A stretch of DNA of 45,032 nucleotides, taken from the NCBI RefSeq assembly GCF_000518745.1, contig NZ_JAEE01000016.1, forward strand, positions 1-45,032, in the 5' to 3' direction. Below, piece by piece: positions 7,378 to 19,176 of this stretch (positions are counted from its first letter, which is position 1; each line of letters begins with the position of its first letter). Origin of the DNA: Phaseolibacter flectens ATCC 12775 (GTDB lineage Bacteria; Pseudomonadota; Gammaproteobacteria; Enterobacterales; Enterobacteriaceae). The notes below the pieces were generated by a model. It saw only the letters and a program-made list of their open reading frames with translations, made no database searches and was not told the DNA's origin. The position numbers were made by a program, and so were the translations under genes.

Positions 7378-8790
7378 ATGAAAAAAATAACAATGACGTT
7401 GAGTGCCTTAGTTTTGGGTTTGGGGATGGCAGGATTGCCAGTTGCGGGCATGGCTGCAGAAACCGCTTCTTCCTCCTCTGTGTCGGGTATGCCAAGTTTG
7501 GCACCGATGCTAAAATCTGTTATGCCTTCGGTTGTTAGTATTAATGTCGAGGGAACAACAGAAACACCAGCGGTAACCAATCAACAGTTATTTAATGATT
7601 TAGCGCCTTTTTGCCAAGATGGCTCGCCATTCCAACAATCGCCTTTTTGTCAGAATCAAGGCACAACACCTGGCCGTAAACAAGAGTTTCGCGCTTTGGG
7701 ATCGGGTGTCGTCATTAATGCGCAGAAAGGCTATGTGGTGACCAATAACCATGTGGTGAACAACGCAACGAAAATAAAAGTTCAACTCAGTGATGGTCGT
7801 CGCTTTGATGCTAAAGTGATTGGCACGGATCCTCGCTCAGATATTGCCCTAATCCAGTTAAAAGATGCTAAAGGTCTGACGGCGATTAATATCGCAGACT
7901 CCGGTAACTTGGAAGTCGGTGATTTTGCCGTTGCCATTGGTAATCCTTATGGTCTCGGCGAAACAGTAACCTCCGGTATTGTTTCTGCTTTAGGACGCAG
8001 TGGCCTCAATATCGAAAACTATGAGAACTTTATCCAAACCGATGCCGCGATTAACCGAGGTAATTCCGGTGGCGCGCTGGTGAATCTGAAGGGGGAATTG
8101 ATTGGTATCAATACAGCGATTCTGGCTCCAGATGGTGGGAATATTGGTATTGGCTTCGCTATTCCAAGTAATATGGTCACGAATCTCACTAAACAACTCA
8201 TTGAATTTGGCCAAGTAAAACGTGGTGAACTGGGTATTATGGGCAGTGAGCTGAATGCAGAATTGGCTAAAGCAATGAATATTGATGCACAACGTGGTGC
8301 TTTCATTAGTCAGATCCTGCCTGGTTCGGCAGCACAAAAAGCAGGGCTGAAGCCAGGTGATGTGATTGTTTCATTGAATAAGAAAGAGTTAACAAGTTTT
8401 GCAGCCCTCCGCGCAGAAGCGGCGTCCTTACCGGTTGGCACTAAGATGGATCTGGGGATTTTACGTAATGGTAAACTGATGAATTTTGTCGTTGAACTGC
8501 AACAGAGTTCGCAGTCTAACGTACAGGCCGCGACCATTTATGCCGGCTTGGAAGGCGCTGAATTAAGTAATAGTGTCTCTGCCACCACCAAAGGTGTAAA
8601 AATCGATAGCATTAAAGCAAGAAGCCGTGCAGCAAGCATTGGTTTACAGAAAGGTGATGTGATTATTGGCGTTAATCAGCAGCCCGTTCATAATTTGGGT
8701 GAACTGAGAAAAGTGCTCGATACGAAACCTTCGATCTTAGCGCTTAATGTTAAACGTGGTGAGACGGATCTCTATTTACTGGCTCAGTAA
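7378..8790 (+). CDS. degP: Periplasmic serine endoprotease/chaperone DegP (HtrA)
   Basis: Degrades or refolds misfolded periplasmic and outer-membrane proteins. The 470-residue precursor (E. coli 474) has a signal peptide at 1-26, then a trypsin-like domain with the catalytic triad His125 (TNNHVV), Asp155 (RSDIAL) and Ser230 (RGNSGGAL). Two PDZ domains follow at about 250-345 and 380-465. The two cysteines of the LA loop (79 and 91) are kept. A candidate sigma-E promoter lies upstream and a long hairpin follows the stop. In E. coli cdaR comes next; here yaeH does, on the opposite strand. It complements rseP, bamA and skp elsewhere in the window. Confidence 0.97.
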   Translation: MKKITMTLSALVLGLGMAGLPVAGMAAETASSSSVSGMPSLAPMLKSVMPSVVSINVEGTTETPAVTNQQLFNDLAPFCQDGSPFQQSPFCQNQGTTPGRKQEFRALGSGVVINAQKGYVVTNNHVVNNATKIKVQLSDGRRFDAKVIGTDPRSDIALIQLKDAKGLTAINIADSGNLEVGDFAVAIGNPYGLGETVTSGIVSALGRSGLNIENYENFIQTDAAINRGNSGGALVNLKGELIGINTAILAPDGGNIGIGFAIPSNMVTNLTKQLIEFGQVKRGELGIMGSELNAELAKAMNIDAQRGAFISQILPGSAAQKAGLKPGDVIVSLNKKELTSFAALRAEAASLPVGTKMDLGILRNGKLMNFVVELQQSSQSNVQAATIYAGLEGAELSNSVSATTKGVKIDSIKARSRAASIGLQKGDVIIGVNQQPVHNLGELRKVLDTKPSILALNVKRGETDLYLLAQ

Positions 8791-8798
8791 TCGCCCAT

Positions 8799-8837
8799 TT
8801 CCGCCGAGTATCCTGAATATATGGCGACTCGGCGGAA
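8799..8837. terminator. Hairpin after degP
   Basis: An 11-bp perfect stem (TTCCGCCGAGT / ACTCGGCGGAA) with a 17-base loop begins 8 bases after the degP stop. The following T-run is short (TTTA), so termination strength is uncertain. Confidence 0.6.
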
Positions 8838-8936
8838 TTTAAATTCAGTGGCTCACCCGGTTAGTGTGTCGACATGTTGTGCCTTGGTATGTTAGCTGAA
8901 TGAGATAACTGACCTGAATAAACTGGCGTGACTCCG

Positions 8937-9290
8937 TCACTGCTTGTGTTGTAAACGCCTGATGTCCCGTTCAATTTCGGCAATTTTATTGGATACAACC
9001 ATTTCCAAATGCCGTAAATCATTCAGTATCTTAGCGTGTAAATCACTGTCTTGCTCTTCACTGTAACAGACATTTTGTAACTCTTTGATAATACTGGCAA
9101 GTTTAGGGTTAAATACCGAACTGTCTGCGGGATCACGCGCAAACTTGCATTTGATACTTTTTGCGAAAATCTCCCCTCTATTACGCTGAAAATAAATTTT
9201 CAGAATATCGACTCCCCCTTCTTCACGTAAGCTATAACGGTCAATGGCTTCCGGATGGGTGATCCCTAAACTATTTAGATTCTCGAACAT
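8937..9290 (-). CDS. yaeH: DUF3461 family protein YaeH
   Basis: Conserved enterobacterial protein of unknown function. At 117 residues it is about ten shorter than E. coli YaeH, owing to a shortened central loop. Conserved parts are the N-terminus SLGITHPEAIDRYSLREE, the DILKIYFQ segment, and the C-terminal helix LNDLRHLEMVVSNKIAEIE, which looks coiled-coil. It sits between degP and dapD as in E. coli, without cdaR and yaeI. I see no function beyond the family. Confidence 0.88.
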   Translation of the reverse strand: MFENLNSLGITHPEAIDRYSLREEGGVDILKIYFQRNRGEIFAKSIKCKFARDPADSSVFNPKLASIIKELQNVCYSEEQDSDLHAKILNDLRHLEMVVSNKIAEIERDIRRLQHKQ

Positions 9291-9502
9291 AGCGCATTAC
9301 CTCAATTAGATAACGTTAATAATAGCTGAGTGAGTTTGATTATGGCTGCATGGCTTCAATGCAAGGCCGTATAATCAGTACCCTGATCCAAGGTTGTTAC
9401 CTTCAATATGTTCAGATAACTGCCTGTTGTCAATAACGTTTAATCGTTTATTGAACTGTGGGCGATAGGCGATGTTTGGTATTGTGATTGTGCTGACAGA
9501 AG

Positions 9503-9528
9503 GAAAAGGGCAGTGCAAAGCGCTGCCC
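9503..9528 (-). terminator. Rho-independent terminator of dapD
   Basis: On the minus strand a 9-bp stem (GGGCAGCGC / GCACTGCCC, one G-T pair, 3-base loop) is followed by TTTTCC. It begins 10 bases after the dapD stop codon. Confidence 0.75.
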
Positions 9529-9538
9529 AATAGGAGGA

Positions 9539-10363
9539 TTAGTCAATATTGCGCAATAAATCATTGACGCCAACTTTGGCTAATGTCTTGGCATCCACTT
9601 TTTTTACGATGACCGCGCAATAAAGGCTGTGGCTGCCATCCTTCGCCGGCAGATTACCTGACACAACCACCGAGCCCGCAGGAACGCGGCCATAGTGAAT
9701 TTCACCTGTTTCACGATCATAAATACGTGTGCTCTGGCTAATATAGACGCCCATCGAAATGACGGAATTTTCTTCGACGATGACCCCTTCAACGATTTCA
9801 GAACGGGCACCGATGAAACAATTATCTTCAATGATGGTTGGATTGGCTTGCAGTGGTTCGAGGACACCACCAATGCCCACCCCCCCGGAGAGATGCACAT
9901 TTTTTCCAATTTGGGCACAGGATCCGACGGTGACCCAAGTATCGACCATCGTACCTTCATCCACATAACCACCAATATTGACATAAGAAGGCATCAGGAC
10001 AGTATTACGAGCAATATAGGCACCTTTACGTACGGTGGCGGATGGAACCACTCGCATGCCTTCTTGTCGGAAACGCCCGTCGTCATACTCACTGAATTTC
10101 AGTGCAACTTTATCAAAGTAACGGGTTTCAGCACCGTCGATCAGTTGATTATCGTTGATTCGAAAAGAGAGTAACACCGCTTTTTTAAGCCATTGATGTG
10201 TCACCCATTGCCCACCAATTTTTTCGGCAACTCGTAATGCCCCATTATCGAGTTGATCGATAATCGTTGTGACGGCATGGCGTAGTTCGGCTGTGGCGTT
10301 AGCGGGTGTGATATCCGCTCGAGTCTCAAACGCATTTTCAATGATATGTTGTAAAGTCTGCAT
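9539..10363 (-). CDS. dapD: Tetrahydrodipicolinate N-succinyltransferase
   Basis: Transfers succinyl from succinyl-CoA to tetrahydrodipicolinate in the lysine/diaminopimelate pathway, which also supplies peptidoglycan. The length of 274 residues equals that of E. coli. An N-terminal helical domain is followed by left-handed beta-helix hexapeptide repeats (for example [16 protein letters not shown] and the [13 protein letters not shown] segment). A minus-strand terminator follows. The 91-base gap to upstream glnD may carry its own promoter and contains an 18-bp repeat shared with 2964-2981. Confidence 0.97.
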   Translation of the reverse strand: MQTLQHIIENAFETRADITPANATAELRHAVTTIIDQLDNGALRVAEKIGGQWVTHQWLKKAVLLSFRINDNQLIDGAETRYFDKVALKFSEYDDGRFRQEGMRVVPSATVRKGAYIARNTVLMPSYVNIGGYVDEGTMVDTWVTVGSCAQIGKNVHLSGGVGIGGVLEPLQANPTIIEDNCFIGARSEIVEGVIVEENSVISMGVYISQSTRIYDRETGEIHYGRVPAGSVVVSGNLPAKDGSHSLYCAVIVKKVDAKTLAKVGVNDLLRNID

Positions 10364-10434
10364 GGTTTTTCCTGGGATTTGAACTATAAAATAACGAGTA
10401 TCTGTAAAGATGTCTCAGGGCAAAAATCAATCTG

Positions 10435-10452
10435 CTGTTTAAAATAACACAG
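10435..10452. repeat. 18-bp dispersed repeat, copy 2
   Basis: Exact second copy of the 18-mer at 2964-2981, placed between the dapD start and the glnD stop. It could be part of a regulatory site for dapD or a small dispersed element. Confidence 0.5.
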
Positions 10453-10454
10453 TG

Positions 10455-13127
10455 TTAAGGGCTGGTGGAATGGTCTTTATCTGCTGCATTCAGCGTTTCT
10501 ATTAATCGTTGCCTTAAGGCTTCACGTATTTTATGGCCTAATGCTCTGCGGTTGCTACCCGTTAGGATAAATAGATCCTCCGCCCGTTCACCGATGGTAC
10601 TGATCCTTGCGCCGTGTAAGACCAAGCCCAGATCAACAAAAATCGCCGCAATTTGTGCGAGTAAACCCGGACGATCCAATGCAACCAGTTCGAGGTAGGT
10701 ACGTTGTCCGTGGCTGGCGGTGGTCAGGTATTTGATTTCGGGTTCAACCTGAAAATGGCGCAAACGGGAGGCGATCCGGCGTGGGCGAGGGGGGATCCAC
10801 TGATTCTGGCATAGCGCTTGTTGCAGCGTAACGCGAATATCTTGATGGCGATCTAAAGCTAAAGGTTTCCCATCCGGATCCAGAACAAAAAAACTGTCCA
10901 TGGCAATGCCATCCCGATTAGTAAATATTTTTGCATCATGCACACTGAGATTTCGTCGATCCAATTCTGCAGCCACCGTTGCAAAGAGATAAGGGCGATC
11001 AGGGCACCAGATAAAAATTTCCGTACCGCCCCGCAGCGTCTGTTCATTGACGAGCACGAGAGGTTGACTGAGATCATGATTGAGCAGGTGCTTTGCGTGC
11101 CAGAATAGTTGGCTCGGAGTATGCCTTAAGAAATAGTCAGCACGACAGCGTTGCCAGATTTGTTGTAATGCCATCTGATCGCTATTTTCTTTTCGTAACT
11201 GGGCTAAGGCTTGAGTGCGATTATATCTGACTCGGCTCCGTAAGTCTGGATTGCTTTTTTTACCTTGACTTAAGTGTTTTTCAGTCATAAAAAACAGTTC
11301 GCGTAATAAACTTTGTTTCCAGCTATTCCACAGGTTTTCATTGGTCGCACAAATATCAGCGACAGTCAGACACAATAAACTGCTTAATTGCTTTTTATTA
11401 CTGACGATATGGGCAAATTGACTGATGACCTCAGGATCATGAATATCACGACGTTGAGCGGTGACCGACATTAATAAATGGTGTTCCACTAAAAAAGAGA
11501 TAAATTTACAACGTGGCTCATCCAGCTGATGTTGTCGAGCAAATCGAAGCACATCGTCAGCACCAAGTTGAGAATGATCTCCCCCTCTTCCTTTTGCAAT
11601 GTCATGGAATAAGGCAGCGATCAGCAGCGCGGCTTTATGGGTTTCTCTTTGCCATATCTCTACACATAATGGGTGGGCGGCGCGATTTTTTTCATCATAG
11701 AAACTGTCCAGTTTCTGCAAGACACGAATGGTATGTTCGTCAACCGTGTAAGCGTGAAACAGGTCAAATTGCATTTGCCCTACAATGGATTGCCATTCCG
11801 TCAGATAGGCTGCTAGCACGCCATGGTGATGCATTGGCACCAAGGCTCGGTTAACGGCACCAGGACTGCGCAGGATCGCCATAAATAGTGCCCTAGCTTC
11901 GGGAAAGTCGGATAAGGGTTGGTTTAATTGATGCAATGCGTTACGTAATTGACGCAATGTGGTTGGATAAATTCCGCTTATCGTTGGGCTGTTAGCCATC
12001 ACTGCGAACATCCGAAGGATGGTGACTGGATTATTTTCAAAATCCTGCTCATCACGTAATTCAATCAGATCATTGCGAACGCGAAATGCGCCATCCACAG
12101 GAATAGGATGCGATGTCATGGGTAAACGTAAAATCGTTTCATCGAACAGTTGCAATAACAGTTGCGTCAACTCTCTGACTTGCCGAGTGACGCGATAAAA
12201 ATCCTTCATCATCTTTTCAACGGCTGTATTGCCCGTTCCTGAATAATTCAGTCGTTCTGCCACCGCTCGCTGCCGATCAAACAATAAACGATTATCGTAG
12301 CGGGGGAGTGTCAAGTGCAAGGCAAAACGTAACCGCCACAAAAACTGTTGGCAAGCGATTAACTCGTCATATTCGGAGGTTGTCATCACCCCCTTACTGA
12401 TCATCTCATTGAGGGAGGTGGTGCCAAAATGCCGGTTAACTATCCATAATAGAGTATGGATATCTCGAAGCCCCCCTGGGCTATTTTTTAGATCCGGTTC
12501 AAGGTTATAGCTGGTGCCATGAAATCGTTGATGTCGCTCTGCTTGCTCGGTAAGTTTGGCCGTAAAAAAATGCACGGAAGGCCAAAAGGTATCGTTGTAT
12601 ATGCTCTGTTGCAATTGTTCAAACAAGCTCGGCGGACCTGCGAGTAATCGTGATTCAAACAGGTTAGTCGCAACAGATAAATCAGCCAACCCTTCTTCTT
12701 GGCACTGTGATAGCGTTCTAACACTGTGACCGGGCTGTAATTTGATATCCCACAATAGCGTCAGCAGACGGCTAATTTTTTGCGATTGTTCGGGGAGTAA
12801 TGGGGACTGGCTGAGTACTAAAATATCAATATCAGATAAGGGTAATAGCTCTTTACGGCCATATCCCCCGACCGCCAGTAAGGCAAGTCCATGATCGTCG
12901 GCTAACTGATAACATTGCCATAACCGCAATAAAAGATTATCAATAAATAAGCAACGAACGGTAATCAGCATTTCAGCTGGCATACCTTGATCGAAAGCGG
13001 CAGCGAGTTGCTGATTGAAGGTATCCAGTTGCAGGCGTAAACAGGGCAGACTCAATGTCTCATTTTCCCAAGCTAACGGTGCATCGGGCGTTAAATGACC
13101 GTAGGTCTGTTGCTGTTTATCCTGCAT
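10455..13127 (-). CDS. glnD: Bifunctional uridylyltransferase/uridylyl-removing enzyme
   Basis: Senses glutamine and modifies or demodifies the PII proteins, controlling nitrogen assimilation. The length is 890 residues, as in E. coli. The nucleotidyltransferase motif [19 protein letters not shown] lies at about 87-105 with metal ligands Asp99 and Asp101. The HD domain ([15 protein letters not shown]) is near 510, and two C-terminal ACT domains are near 710 and 815 ([17 protein letters not shown]). AGGTGG lies 5 bases before the ATG. All functional domains are intact, so nitrogen control is retained despite gene loss elsewhere. Confidence 0.97.
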   Translation of the reverse strand: MQDKQQQTYGHLTPDAPLAWENETLSLPCLRLQLDTFNQQLAAAFDQGMPAEMLITVRCLFIDNLLLRLWQCYQLADDHGLALLAVGGYGRKELLPLSDIDILVLSQSPLLPEQSQKISRLLTLLWDIKLQPGHSVRTLSQCQEEGLADLSVATNLFESRLLAGPPSLFEQLQQSIYNDTFWPSVHFFTAKLTEQAERHQRFHGTSYNLEPDLKNSPGGLRDIHTLLWIVNRHFGTTSLNEMISKGVMTTSEYDELIACQQFLWRLRFALHLTLPRYDNRLLFDRQRAVAERLNYSGTGNTAVEKMMKDFYRVTRQVRELTQLLLQLFDETILRLPMTSHPIPVDGAFRVRNDLIELRDEQDFENNPVTILRMFAVMANSPTISGIYPTTLRQLRNALHQLNQPLSDFPEARALFMAILRSPGAVNRALVPMHHHGVLAAYLTEWQSIVGQMQFDLFHAYTVDEHTIRVLQKLDSFYDEKNRAAHPLCVEIWQRETHKAALLIAALFHDIAKGRGGDHSQLGADDVLRFARQHQLDEPRCKFISFLVEHHLLMSVTAQRRDIHDPEVISQFAHIVSNKKQLSSLLCLTVADICATNENLWNSWKQSLLRELFFMTEKHLSQGKKSNPDLRSRVRYNRTQALAQLRKENSDQMALQQIWQRCRADYFLRHTPSQLFWHAKHLLNHDLSQPLVLVNEQTLRGGTEIFIWCPDRPYLFATVAAELDRRNLSVHDAKIFTNRDGIAMDSFFVLDPDGKPLALDRHQDIRVTLQQALCQNQWIPPRPRRIASRLRHFQVEPEIKYLTTASHGQRTYLELVALDRPGLLAQIAAIFVDLGLVLHGARISTIGERAEDLFILTGSNRRALGHKIREALRQRLIETLNAADKDHSTSP

Positions 13128-13141
13128 TTTGCCACCTATTC

Positions 13142-13164
13142 ATAAAACCGACTTCTGTCGGTTT
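13142..13164 (-). terminator. Terminator between map and glnD
   Basis: On the minus strand AAACCGAC, loop AGAA, GTCGGTTT is followed by TATG, giving an 8-bp stem and a short T-run. It lies 20 bases after the map stop and just before the glnD ribosome-binding site, so it may attenuate read-through into glnD. Confidence 0.65.
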
Positions 13165-13183
13165 GCCATGACATTGCTATTTT

Positions 13184-13978
13184 TTATTCTGCATTGACCA
13201 GCAAGGCTGGTAAGCTTTCATCCTTACGCAACGTGAGGATCTCACAGCCTGTTTCAGTCACGACAAGGGTATGCTCATACTGGGCTGAGAGGCTGCGATC
13301 CTTGGTTTTTACCGTCCAACCATCTTTCATCAGGCGAGTACGATAATCACCGGCATTTACCATGGGTTCAATGGTAAACGTCATGCCGGGTTGTAGGATC
13401 ACGCCACCATCATCGGCATCGTAGTGCAATACTTGCGGTTCTTCATGGAAACCTTTACCAATGCCATGACCACAATACTCACGCACGACAGAAAAATCAT
13501 GGCTTTCCACAAAGTGTTGGATGGCTTTGCCAAGGGTTTGCAAACGGATCCCCGGTTTGACTAATCGTAACGCCACATAGAGGCTTTCTTGAGCGATCCG
13601 ACACAAGCGTTCGCCTTGGATCGTTCCTTTACCAACAATAAACATCATTGAGGTGTCACCGTGGTAATCGTCTTTAATCACAGTGACATCGATATTCACA
13701 ATATCGCCGTTTTTAAGGCAACGTTCGTCTGATGGGATACCGTGGCAGATCACATCATTAATTGAAATGCAGACGCTTTTAGGAAAACCATGGTAACCGA
13801 GGCAGGCTGAAATTGCGTGTTGTTGCTCAGTAATGTATGCAGCACAGATCCGGTCAAGCTCACCGGTTGAAATGCCCACTTGCACATGAGGCGCGATCAT
13901 TTCGAGGACGTCGGCGGCAAGACGACCCGCCACCCGCATTTTTTCAATTTCTTCTGGTGTTTTGATTGATATTGTCAT
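13184..13978 (-). CDS. map: Methionine aminopeptidase type I
   Basis: Removes the initiator methionine from nascent proteins. The 264 residues match E. coli in length. Metal ligands are visible: Asp in NIDVTV, Asp in HGDTSMMF, His in CGHGIGKGFHEEP, Glu in TIEPMV and Glu in YEHTLVVTE. It is divergent from rpsB across a 397-base gap that contains the rpsB promoter and leader. Confidence 0.97.
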   Translation of the reverse strand: MTISIKTPEEIEKMRVAGRLAADVLEMIAPHVQVGISTGELDRICAAYITEQQHAISACLGYHGFPKSVCISINDVICHGIPSDERCLKNGDIVNIDVTVIKDDYHGDTSMMFIVGKGTIQGERLCRIAQESLYVALRLVKPGIRLQTLGKAIQHFVESHDFSVVREYCGHGIGKGFHEEPQVLHYDADDGGVILQPGMTFTIEPMVNAGDYRTRLMKDGWTVKTKDRSLSAQYEHTLVVTETGCEILTLRKDESLPALLVNAE

Positions 13979-14131
13979 TGATCTGATCCGTTACTTATAG
14001 TCAATTAATTCAGTGTGACTGCCCACCACACTTAGGGCCAATGGGAGTCATGTTAACAGCCCACACAGCCATATGCCAATGATTAAGCAGACCAGAAGCA
14101 AGATATTACCGAATTAAACGGCCCAGCTTGC

Positions 14132-14161
14132 TTGTCTTTTAGGGGGATTTTATGGTATAAA
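14132..14161 (+). promoter_or_regulatory. rpsB promoter with GC-rich discriminator
   Basis: TTGTCT, an 18-base spacer and TATAAA are followed by GCGCGCC. A GC-rich discriminator right after the -10 is typical of growth-rate and stringently controlled ribosomal promoters. Transcription would start near 14168. Confidence 0.65.
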
Positions 14162-14167
14162 GCGCGC

Positions 14168-15101
<934 letters not shown>

Positions 15102-15148
15102 GTCAGGCGCTCTATTTAAGAGAGCCTTAGCGTTCAGATGTAATCTGT

Positions 15149-15170
15149 AAGGGGCCTGTACTGGCCCCTT
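15149..15170 (+). terminator. Attenuator-type hairpin between rpsB and tsf
   Basis: AAGGGGCC, loop TGTACT, GGCCCCTT forms an 8-bp perfect stem with no following T-run, consistent with partial attenuation inside the operon. A second hairpin (CGCAGGA / TCCTGCG) lies at 15209-15233 before tsf. Confidence 0.6.
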
Positions 15171-15299
15171 CTAACGATTATCATTTATTCTGCGAGCACA
15201 TAATGTGCCGCAGGATAAAATGCATCTCCTGCGTAATAATGCTGCGGTGTGCTCTTTGTACTGAGTATGCACAGAACACAATTAATCGAGGAAAAAAGA

Positions 15300-16151
15300 A
15301 TGGCTGATATTACTGCTGCTCTGGTAAAAGAACTGCGCGAGCGTACTGGCGCTGGCATGATGGAATGTAAAAAAGCGTTGGTTGAGGCAAAGGGTGACAT
15401 TGAACTTGCCATCGATAATATGCGTAAAAATGGTCAAGCAAAAGCGGCCAAAAAATCAGGCCGTGTTGCTGCTGAAGGTGTGATCCTGACCAGCGTTCAA
15501 GGTAAATCCGGTGTGATTGTTGAGCTGAACTGCGAAACAGATTTCGTGGCTAAAGATGCGGGTTTCCAAGCATTTGGCCAAGAAGTTTTAGCTGCGGCAG
15601 TGGCTGAAAATCTGACCGATATCGATGCCCTTAAAGCCAAATTTGAAGAGCAGCGTACTGCTCTGGTGGCTAAAATTGGTGAGAACATCAATATTCGTCG
15701 TGTTGCCCGTCTTGACGGTGATGTTGTGGGGGCTTACTTGCACGGTGCGCGCATTGGTGTCCTCGTGGCAGCAACCGGTGCTGATGAAGAGCTGGTTAAG
15801 CACATTGCAATGCACGTTGCAGCGAGTAAACCTGACTACGTTAAACCTACCGATGTCCCGGCAGATGTGGTTGAGCGTGAGCACCAAATCCAACTGGATA
15901 TTGCAATGCAATCGGGTAAACCTCGTGAAATTGCTGAGAAAATGGTGAAGGGTCGTATGGACAAATTCACCGGTGAGGTTTCTCTCACTGGTCAAAGTTT
16001 TGTTATGGACCCTTCTAAAACCGTTGGTCAGTTGCTGAAAGAGAAAGGCGCGGATGTTGTTAATTTTATCCGCTTTGAAGTGGGTGAGGGAATCGAAAAA
16101 GTAGAAAGTGACTTTGCTGCGGAAGTGGCTGCAATGTCCAGACAGTCTTAA
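15300..16151 (+). CDS. tsf: Elongation factor Ts
   Basis: Nucleotide-exchange factor for EF-Tu. ATG 15300 follows CGAGGAAAAAAGA and gives 283 residues, identical in length to E. coli; the frame is open upstream to 15249 but without a family counterpart. Conserved features are the N-terminal [20 protein letters not shown] region and the EF-Tu-contacting [11 protein letters not shown] loop. Part of the rpsB-tsf operon, with a strong terminator after it. Confidence 0.98.
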   Translation: MADITAALVKELRERTGAGMMECKKALVEAKGDIELAIDNMRKNGQAKAAKKSGRVAAEGVILTSVQGKSGVIVELNCETDFVAKDAGFQAFGQEVLAAAVAENLTDIDALKAKFEEQRTALVAKIGENINIRRVARLDGDVVGAYLHGARIGVLVAATGADEELVKHIAMHVAASKPDYVKPTDVPADVVEREHQIQLDIAMQSGKPREIAEKMVKGRMDKFTGEVSLTGQSFVMDPSKTVGQLLKEKGADVVNFIRFEVGEGIEKVESDFAAEVAAMSRQS

Positions 16152-16159
16152 GTATTAAC

Positions 16160-16186
16160 AGAACCGCCATCTGGCGGTTCTTTTTT
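16160..16186 (+). terminator. Rho-independent terminator of rpsB-tsf
   Basis: AGAACCGCC, loop ATCT, GGCGGTTCT, then TTTTT. A perfect 9-bp stem starts 8 bases after the tsf stop. Confidence 0.92.
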
Positions 16187-16298
16187 ATATCGTGAATATT
16201 AAAATTAAGTTTTCTCCCAGGTATTTTTAGACTCTATGAGTGAAAATGCATGTTCAGTGCGAATCGCATAATCACTCAGGCTGCAGGAAATCACAATC

Positions 16299-17024
16299 AT
16301 GGCAACGAATGCAAAACCGGTATATCAGCGTATTCTTTTAAAACTCAGTGGCGAAGCCCTGCAAGGGGATGAAGGTTTTGGTATTGATGCCAGTATCCTA
16401 GATAGAATGGCCCAAGAAATAAAAGAGTTGGTGGAGCTGGGAATTCAGGTTGGTGTTGTGATCGGTGGCGGCAATTTGTTCCGTGGTGCCGGCCTTGCTG
16501 AAGCGGGAATGAACCGCGTCGTCGGTGACCATATGGGCATGTTAGCAACAGTAATGAATGGACTGGCGATGAGAGATGCGTTACATCGTGCGTATGTGAA
16601 TGCCCGCTTGATGTCTGCTATCCCACTTAATGGGGTTTGTGATAATTACAGTTGGGCAGAGGCAATCAGCTTATTACGTCAAGAACGGGTTGTGATTTTC
16701 TCTGCTGGAACAGGTAATCCATTTTTTACAACCGATTCAGCGGCTTGCTTACGTGGCATCGAAATTGAAGCCGATGTCGTCTTGAAAGCCACCAAAGTGG
16801 ATGGCGTGTATTCTGCCGATCCAGTTAAAGATCCAACCGCAACCTTACATACTCGCTTGACCTATCAGGATGTGCTAGAAAGGGAACTGAAAGTGATGGA
16901 CTTGGCTGCTTTCACTCTCGCTCGCGATCATCGCTTACCAATACGTGTGTTTAACATGAATAAACCGGGTGCCTTAAGACGGGTCGTAATGGGTGAGGAA
17001 GAAGGCACTTTGATCACTCAATAA
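16299..17024 (+). CDS. pyrH: UMP kinase
   Basis: Phosphorylates UMP to UDP in pyrimidine nucleotide synthesis. The length of 241 residues matches E. coli. Amino-acid-kinase family features are the N-terminal [11 protein letters not shown], the glycine-rich [11 protein letters not shown] and the [15 protein letters not shown] segment. AGGAAAT precedes the ATG. It stands alone between the tsf terminator and frr. Confidence 0.98.
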   Translation: MATNAKPVYQRILLKLSGEALQGDEGFGIDASILDRMAQEIKELVELGIQVGVVIGGGNLFRGAGLAEAGMNRVVGDHMGMLATVMNGLAMRDALHRAYVNARLMSAIPLNGVCDNYSWAEAISLLRQERVVIFSAGTGNPFFTTDSAACLRGIEIEADVVLKATKVDGVYSADPVKDPTATLHTRLTYQDVLERELKVMDLAAFTLARDHRLPIRVFNMNKPGALRRVVMGEEEGTLITQ

Positions 17025-17157
17025 TTCCGAGATTTCGGAAAATAGGGTATATTGATACTAGGGTGAATTTTACCGTGCCGATTGCCGGTGAAAACCGATA
17101 GCATCCTGTTTATTGATAGACAGGGATATAAGGTATAACCAATCCAAGGGTTTTAAC

Positions 17158-17715
17158 GTGATTAACGAGATAAAAAAAGATGCCGAAGTACGCATGGATA
17201 AATGTGTCGAGGCTTTTAAAAATACGATAAGTAAAGTCCGTACTGGCCGCGCCTCTCCTTCTCTGCTAGACGGGATTGTGGTTGAATATTATGGCACACC
17301 CACACCACTGCGACAGCTAGCCAGTGTGACTGTCGAAGATTCTCGGACGCTAAAAATTAATGTGTTTGATCGTAGCCTTAGCCAAGCGGTTGAAAAAGCA
17401 ATTATGACTTCAGATCTTGGCCTAAATCCCAGCTCGGCTGGCACGGATATTCGTGTTCCTTTGCCAGCGCTGACTGAAGAACGACGTAAAGATCTGATCA
17501 AGATCGTCCGTGCCGAGGCGGAACAGGGACGAGTGGCAGTGCGTAATGTCCGTCGCGATGCCAATGACAAAATTAAAGCGCTGTTAAAGGACAAAGAAAT
17601 TAGCGAAGATGATGAACGTCGTTCCCAAGATGATATTCAGAAAACCACCGACGCGACAATCAAAAAGGTCGATGCGGCCTTGGCTGATAAAGAAAAAGAA
17701 CTGCTTGAATTTTAA
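17158..17715 (+). CDS. frr: Ribosome recycling factor
   Basis: Splits post-termination ribosomes together with EF-G. The start is GTG 17158, preceded by AAGGG, giving 185 residues as in E. coli; the frame continues upstream to 17113 but the extra 15 residues are not found in the family. Conserved blocks are [34 protein letters not shown] and the C-terminal helix ending in KELLEF. A terminator follows. Confidence 0.97.
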   Translation: MINEIKKDAEVRMDKCVEAFKNTISKVRTGRASPSLLDGIVVEYYGTPTPLRQLASVTVEDSRTLKINVFDRSLSQAVEKAIMTSDLGLNPSSAGTDIRVPLPALTEERRKDLIKIVRAEAEQGRVAVRNVRRDANDKIKALLKDKEISEDDERRSQDDIQKTTDATIKKVDAALADKEKELLEF

Positions 17716-17734
17716 TTAAAGGCGCGAGTTCTGC

Positions 17735-17779
17735 AAGCCGTAACTGACCGCTTAGGCCGGGAAGATACGGCTTTTTTTT
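17735..17779 (+). terminator. Rho-independent terminator of frr
   Basis: AAGCCGTA (17735-17742) pairs with TACGGCTT (17766-17773), followed by a run of T to 17779. The loop is 23 bases and may contain a minor stem. Confidence 0.8.
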
Positions 17780-17830
17780 ATTGGTTAATCTTATTATTTT
17801 TTTGGATCATTATCTGCAAACGGAATCATT

Positions 17831-19039
17831 ATGAAATCTCTGACACTGCTGGGATCAACCGGATCAATAGGAACCCATACACTGGAGGTGGTGCGTGCCA
17901 ATCCACAACACTATCAGGTTAAAGCCTTGGTTGCAGGTTGCAATGTTGAATTACTGGCCCAACAATGTCAGGAGTTTCGACCCGATTATGCGGTGATGGC
18001 GACGGAAATTGCGGCTCGTCAACTTCGACAACGTTTGAGTGGTACAAAGCTTAATATTGAAGTGCTCTCAGGGGGCGATGCTGCTTGTGAGATGGCGGCT
18101 TTGCCAGATGTTGAACAGGTGATGGCAGCAATTGTTGGCGCTGCAGGTTTATTGCCTACGTTGGCGGCGATCCGAGCGGGTAAAACGGTGTTGTTGGCGA
18201 ATAAAGAAGCGTTAGTGACTTGTGGACGATTGTTTATGCAGGAGGTGCAGAAGTATGGGGCACGTCTTATGCCAGTGGACAGCGAACATAATGCCATTTT
18301 TCAGAGTTTACCTCACGAACTGCAACACCGTGCAGGCGACGCGAATTTAGCAGATTATGGTATCCAGTCTCTGATACTGACCGGATCTGGCGGACCTTTT
18401 AGGCTAACACCACTTGATGAGATAACAACGAAAACACCAGAACAAGCTTGTGCTCATCCCAATTGGGTGATGGGTAAAAAAATCTCAGTCGATTCGGCGA
18501 CAATGATGAATAAGGGTTTAGAGTATATTGAAGCGCGTTGGTTGTTTAATGCCGCCCCTGAGCAAATGGAAGTGCTGATCCACCCGCAGTCAGTGATCCA
18601 CTCCATGGTGCGTTATAATGATGGCAGTGTTTTAGCTCAAATGGGGACCCCAGATATGAAAACTCCCATTGCGCATTGCATGGCTTGGCCAGAGCGGCAG
18701 GTTTCTGGCGCCTTACCCCTTGATTTTACTCAAATTAGTCAACTGAGTTTTATGCCTGTGGATTTCGCCCGTTATCCTTGTCTTGAATTGGCTATTCAAG
18801 CGAGTCATTCAGGGCAGGCGGCCACCACCATTCTTAATGCTGTGAATGAGATAAATGTCGCGGCTTTTCTTGAGCGCCATATCAACTTTGGCCAAATTGC
18901 ACAATTTAATCGAGATGCCCTAGAGCGGATAACAAGCCCGGAACCAACAACGGTTGAGGCGGTGATTGATCTCGATTATCAGGCTCGTAAAGCGGCGGCG
19001 GCGCAATTGAATATACCTAGGGTGTTTTTTAATCTCTAA
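17831..19039 (+). CDS. dxr: 1-deoxy-D-xylulose 5-phosphate reductoisomerase
   Basis: Converts DXP to MEP using NADPH, the committing step of the MEP isoprenoid pathway. The protein has 402 residues (E. coli 398). The NADPH-binding motif [16 protein letters not shown] is at the N-terminus; the [12 protein letters not shown] and [11 protein letters not shown] metal-site segment, the LTGSGGPF loop and [20 protein letters not shown] follow. It feeds uppS, which is the next gene, and depends on ErpA-matured enzymes later in the pathway. Confidence 0.98.
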   Translation: MKSLTLLGSTGSIGTHTLEVVRANPQHYQVKALVAGCNVELLAQQCQEFRPDYAVMATEIAARQLRQRLSGTKLNIEVLSGGDAACEMAALPDVEQVMAAIVGAAGLLPTLAAIRAGKTVLLANKEALVTCGRLFMQEVQKYGARLMPVDSEHNAIFQSLPHELQHRAGDANLADYGIQSLILTGSGGPFRLTPLDEITTKTPEQACAHPNWVMGKKISVDSATMMNKGLEYIEARWLFNAAPEQMEVLIHPQSVIHSMVRYNDGSVLAQMGTPDMKTPIAHCMAWPERQVSGALPLDFTQISQLSFMPVDFARYPCLELAIQASHSGQAATTILNAVNEINVAAFLERHINFGQIAQFNRDALERITSPEPTTVEAVIDLDYQARKAAAAQLNIPRVFFNL

Positions 19040-19176
19040 GCTTATTTGTCGCTGGATAGCAATAATGGTATAGTACGCAGCTAATCGCTAGGCATTGTTC
19101 ACTGCGCAGTAAGGCCTGATAGGTTTCATTGCATTAACAGTAACTCGGCAATGTAATATTCTGATGACAGGAACAT

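Noticed and set aside
10859-11077. Small ORFs nested in glnD, and similar ones in dnaE and bamA
   Set aside because: They lie in other frames of full-length conserved genes and lack start signals and family matches.
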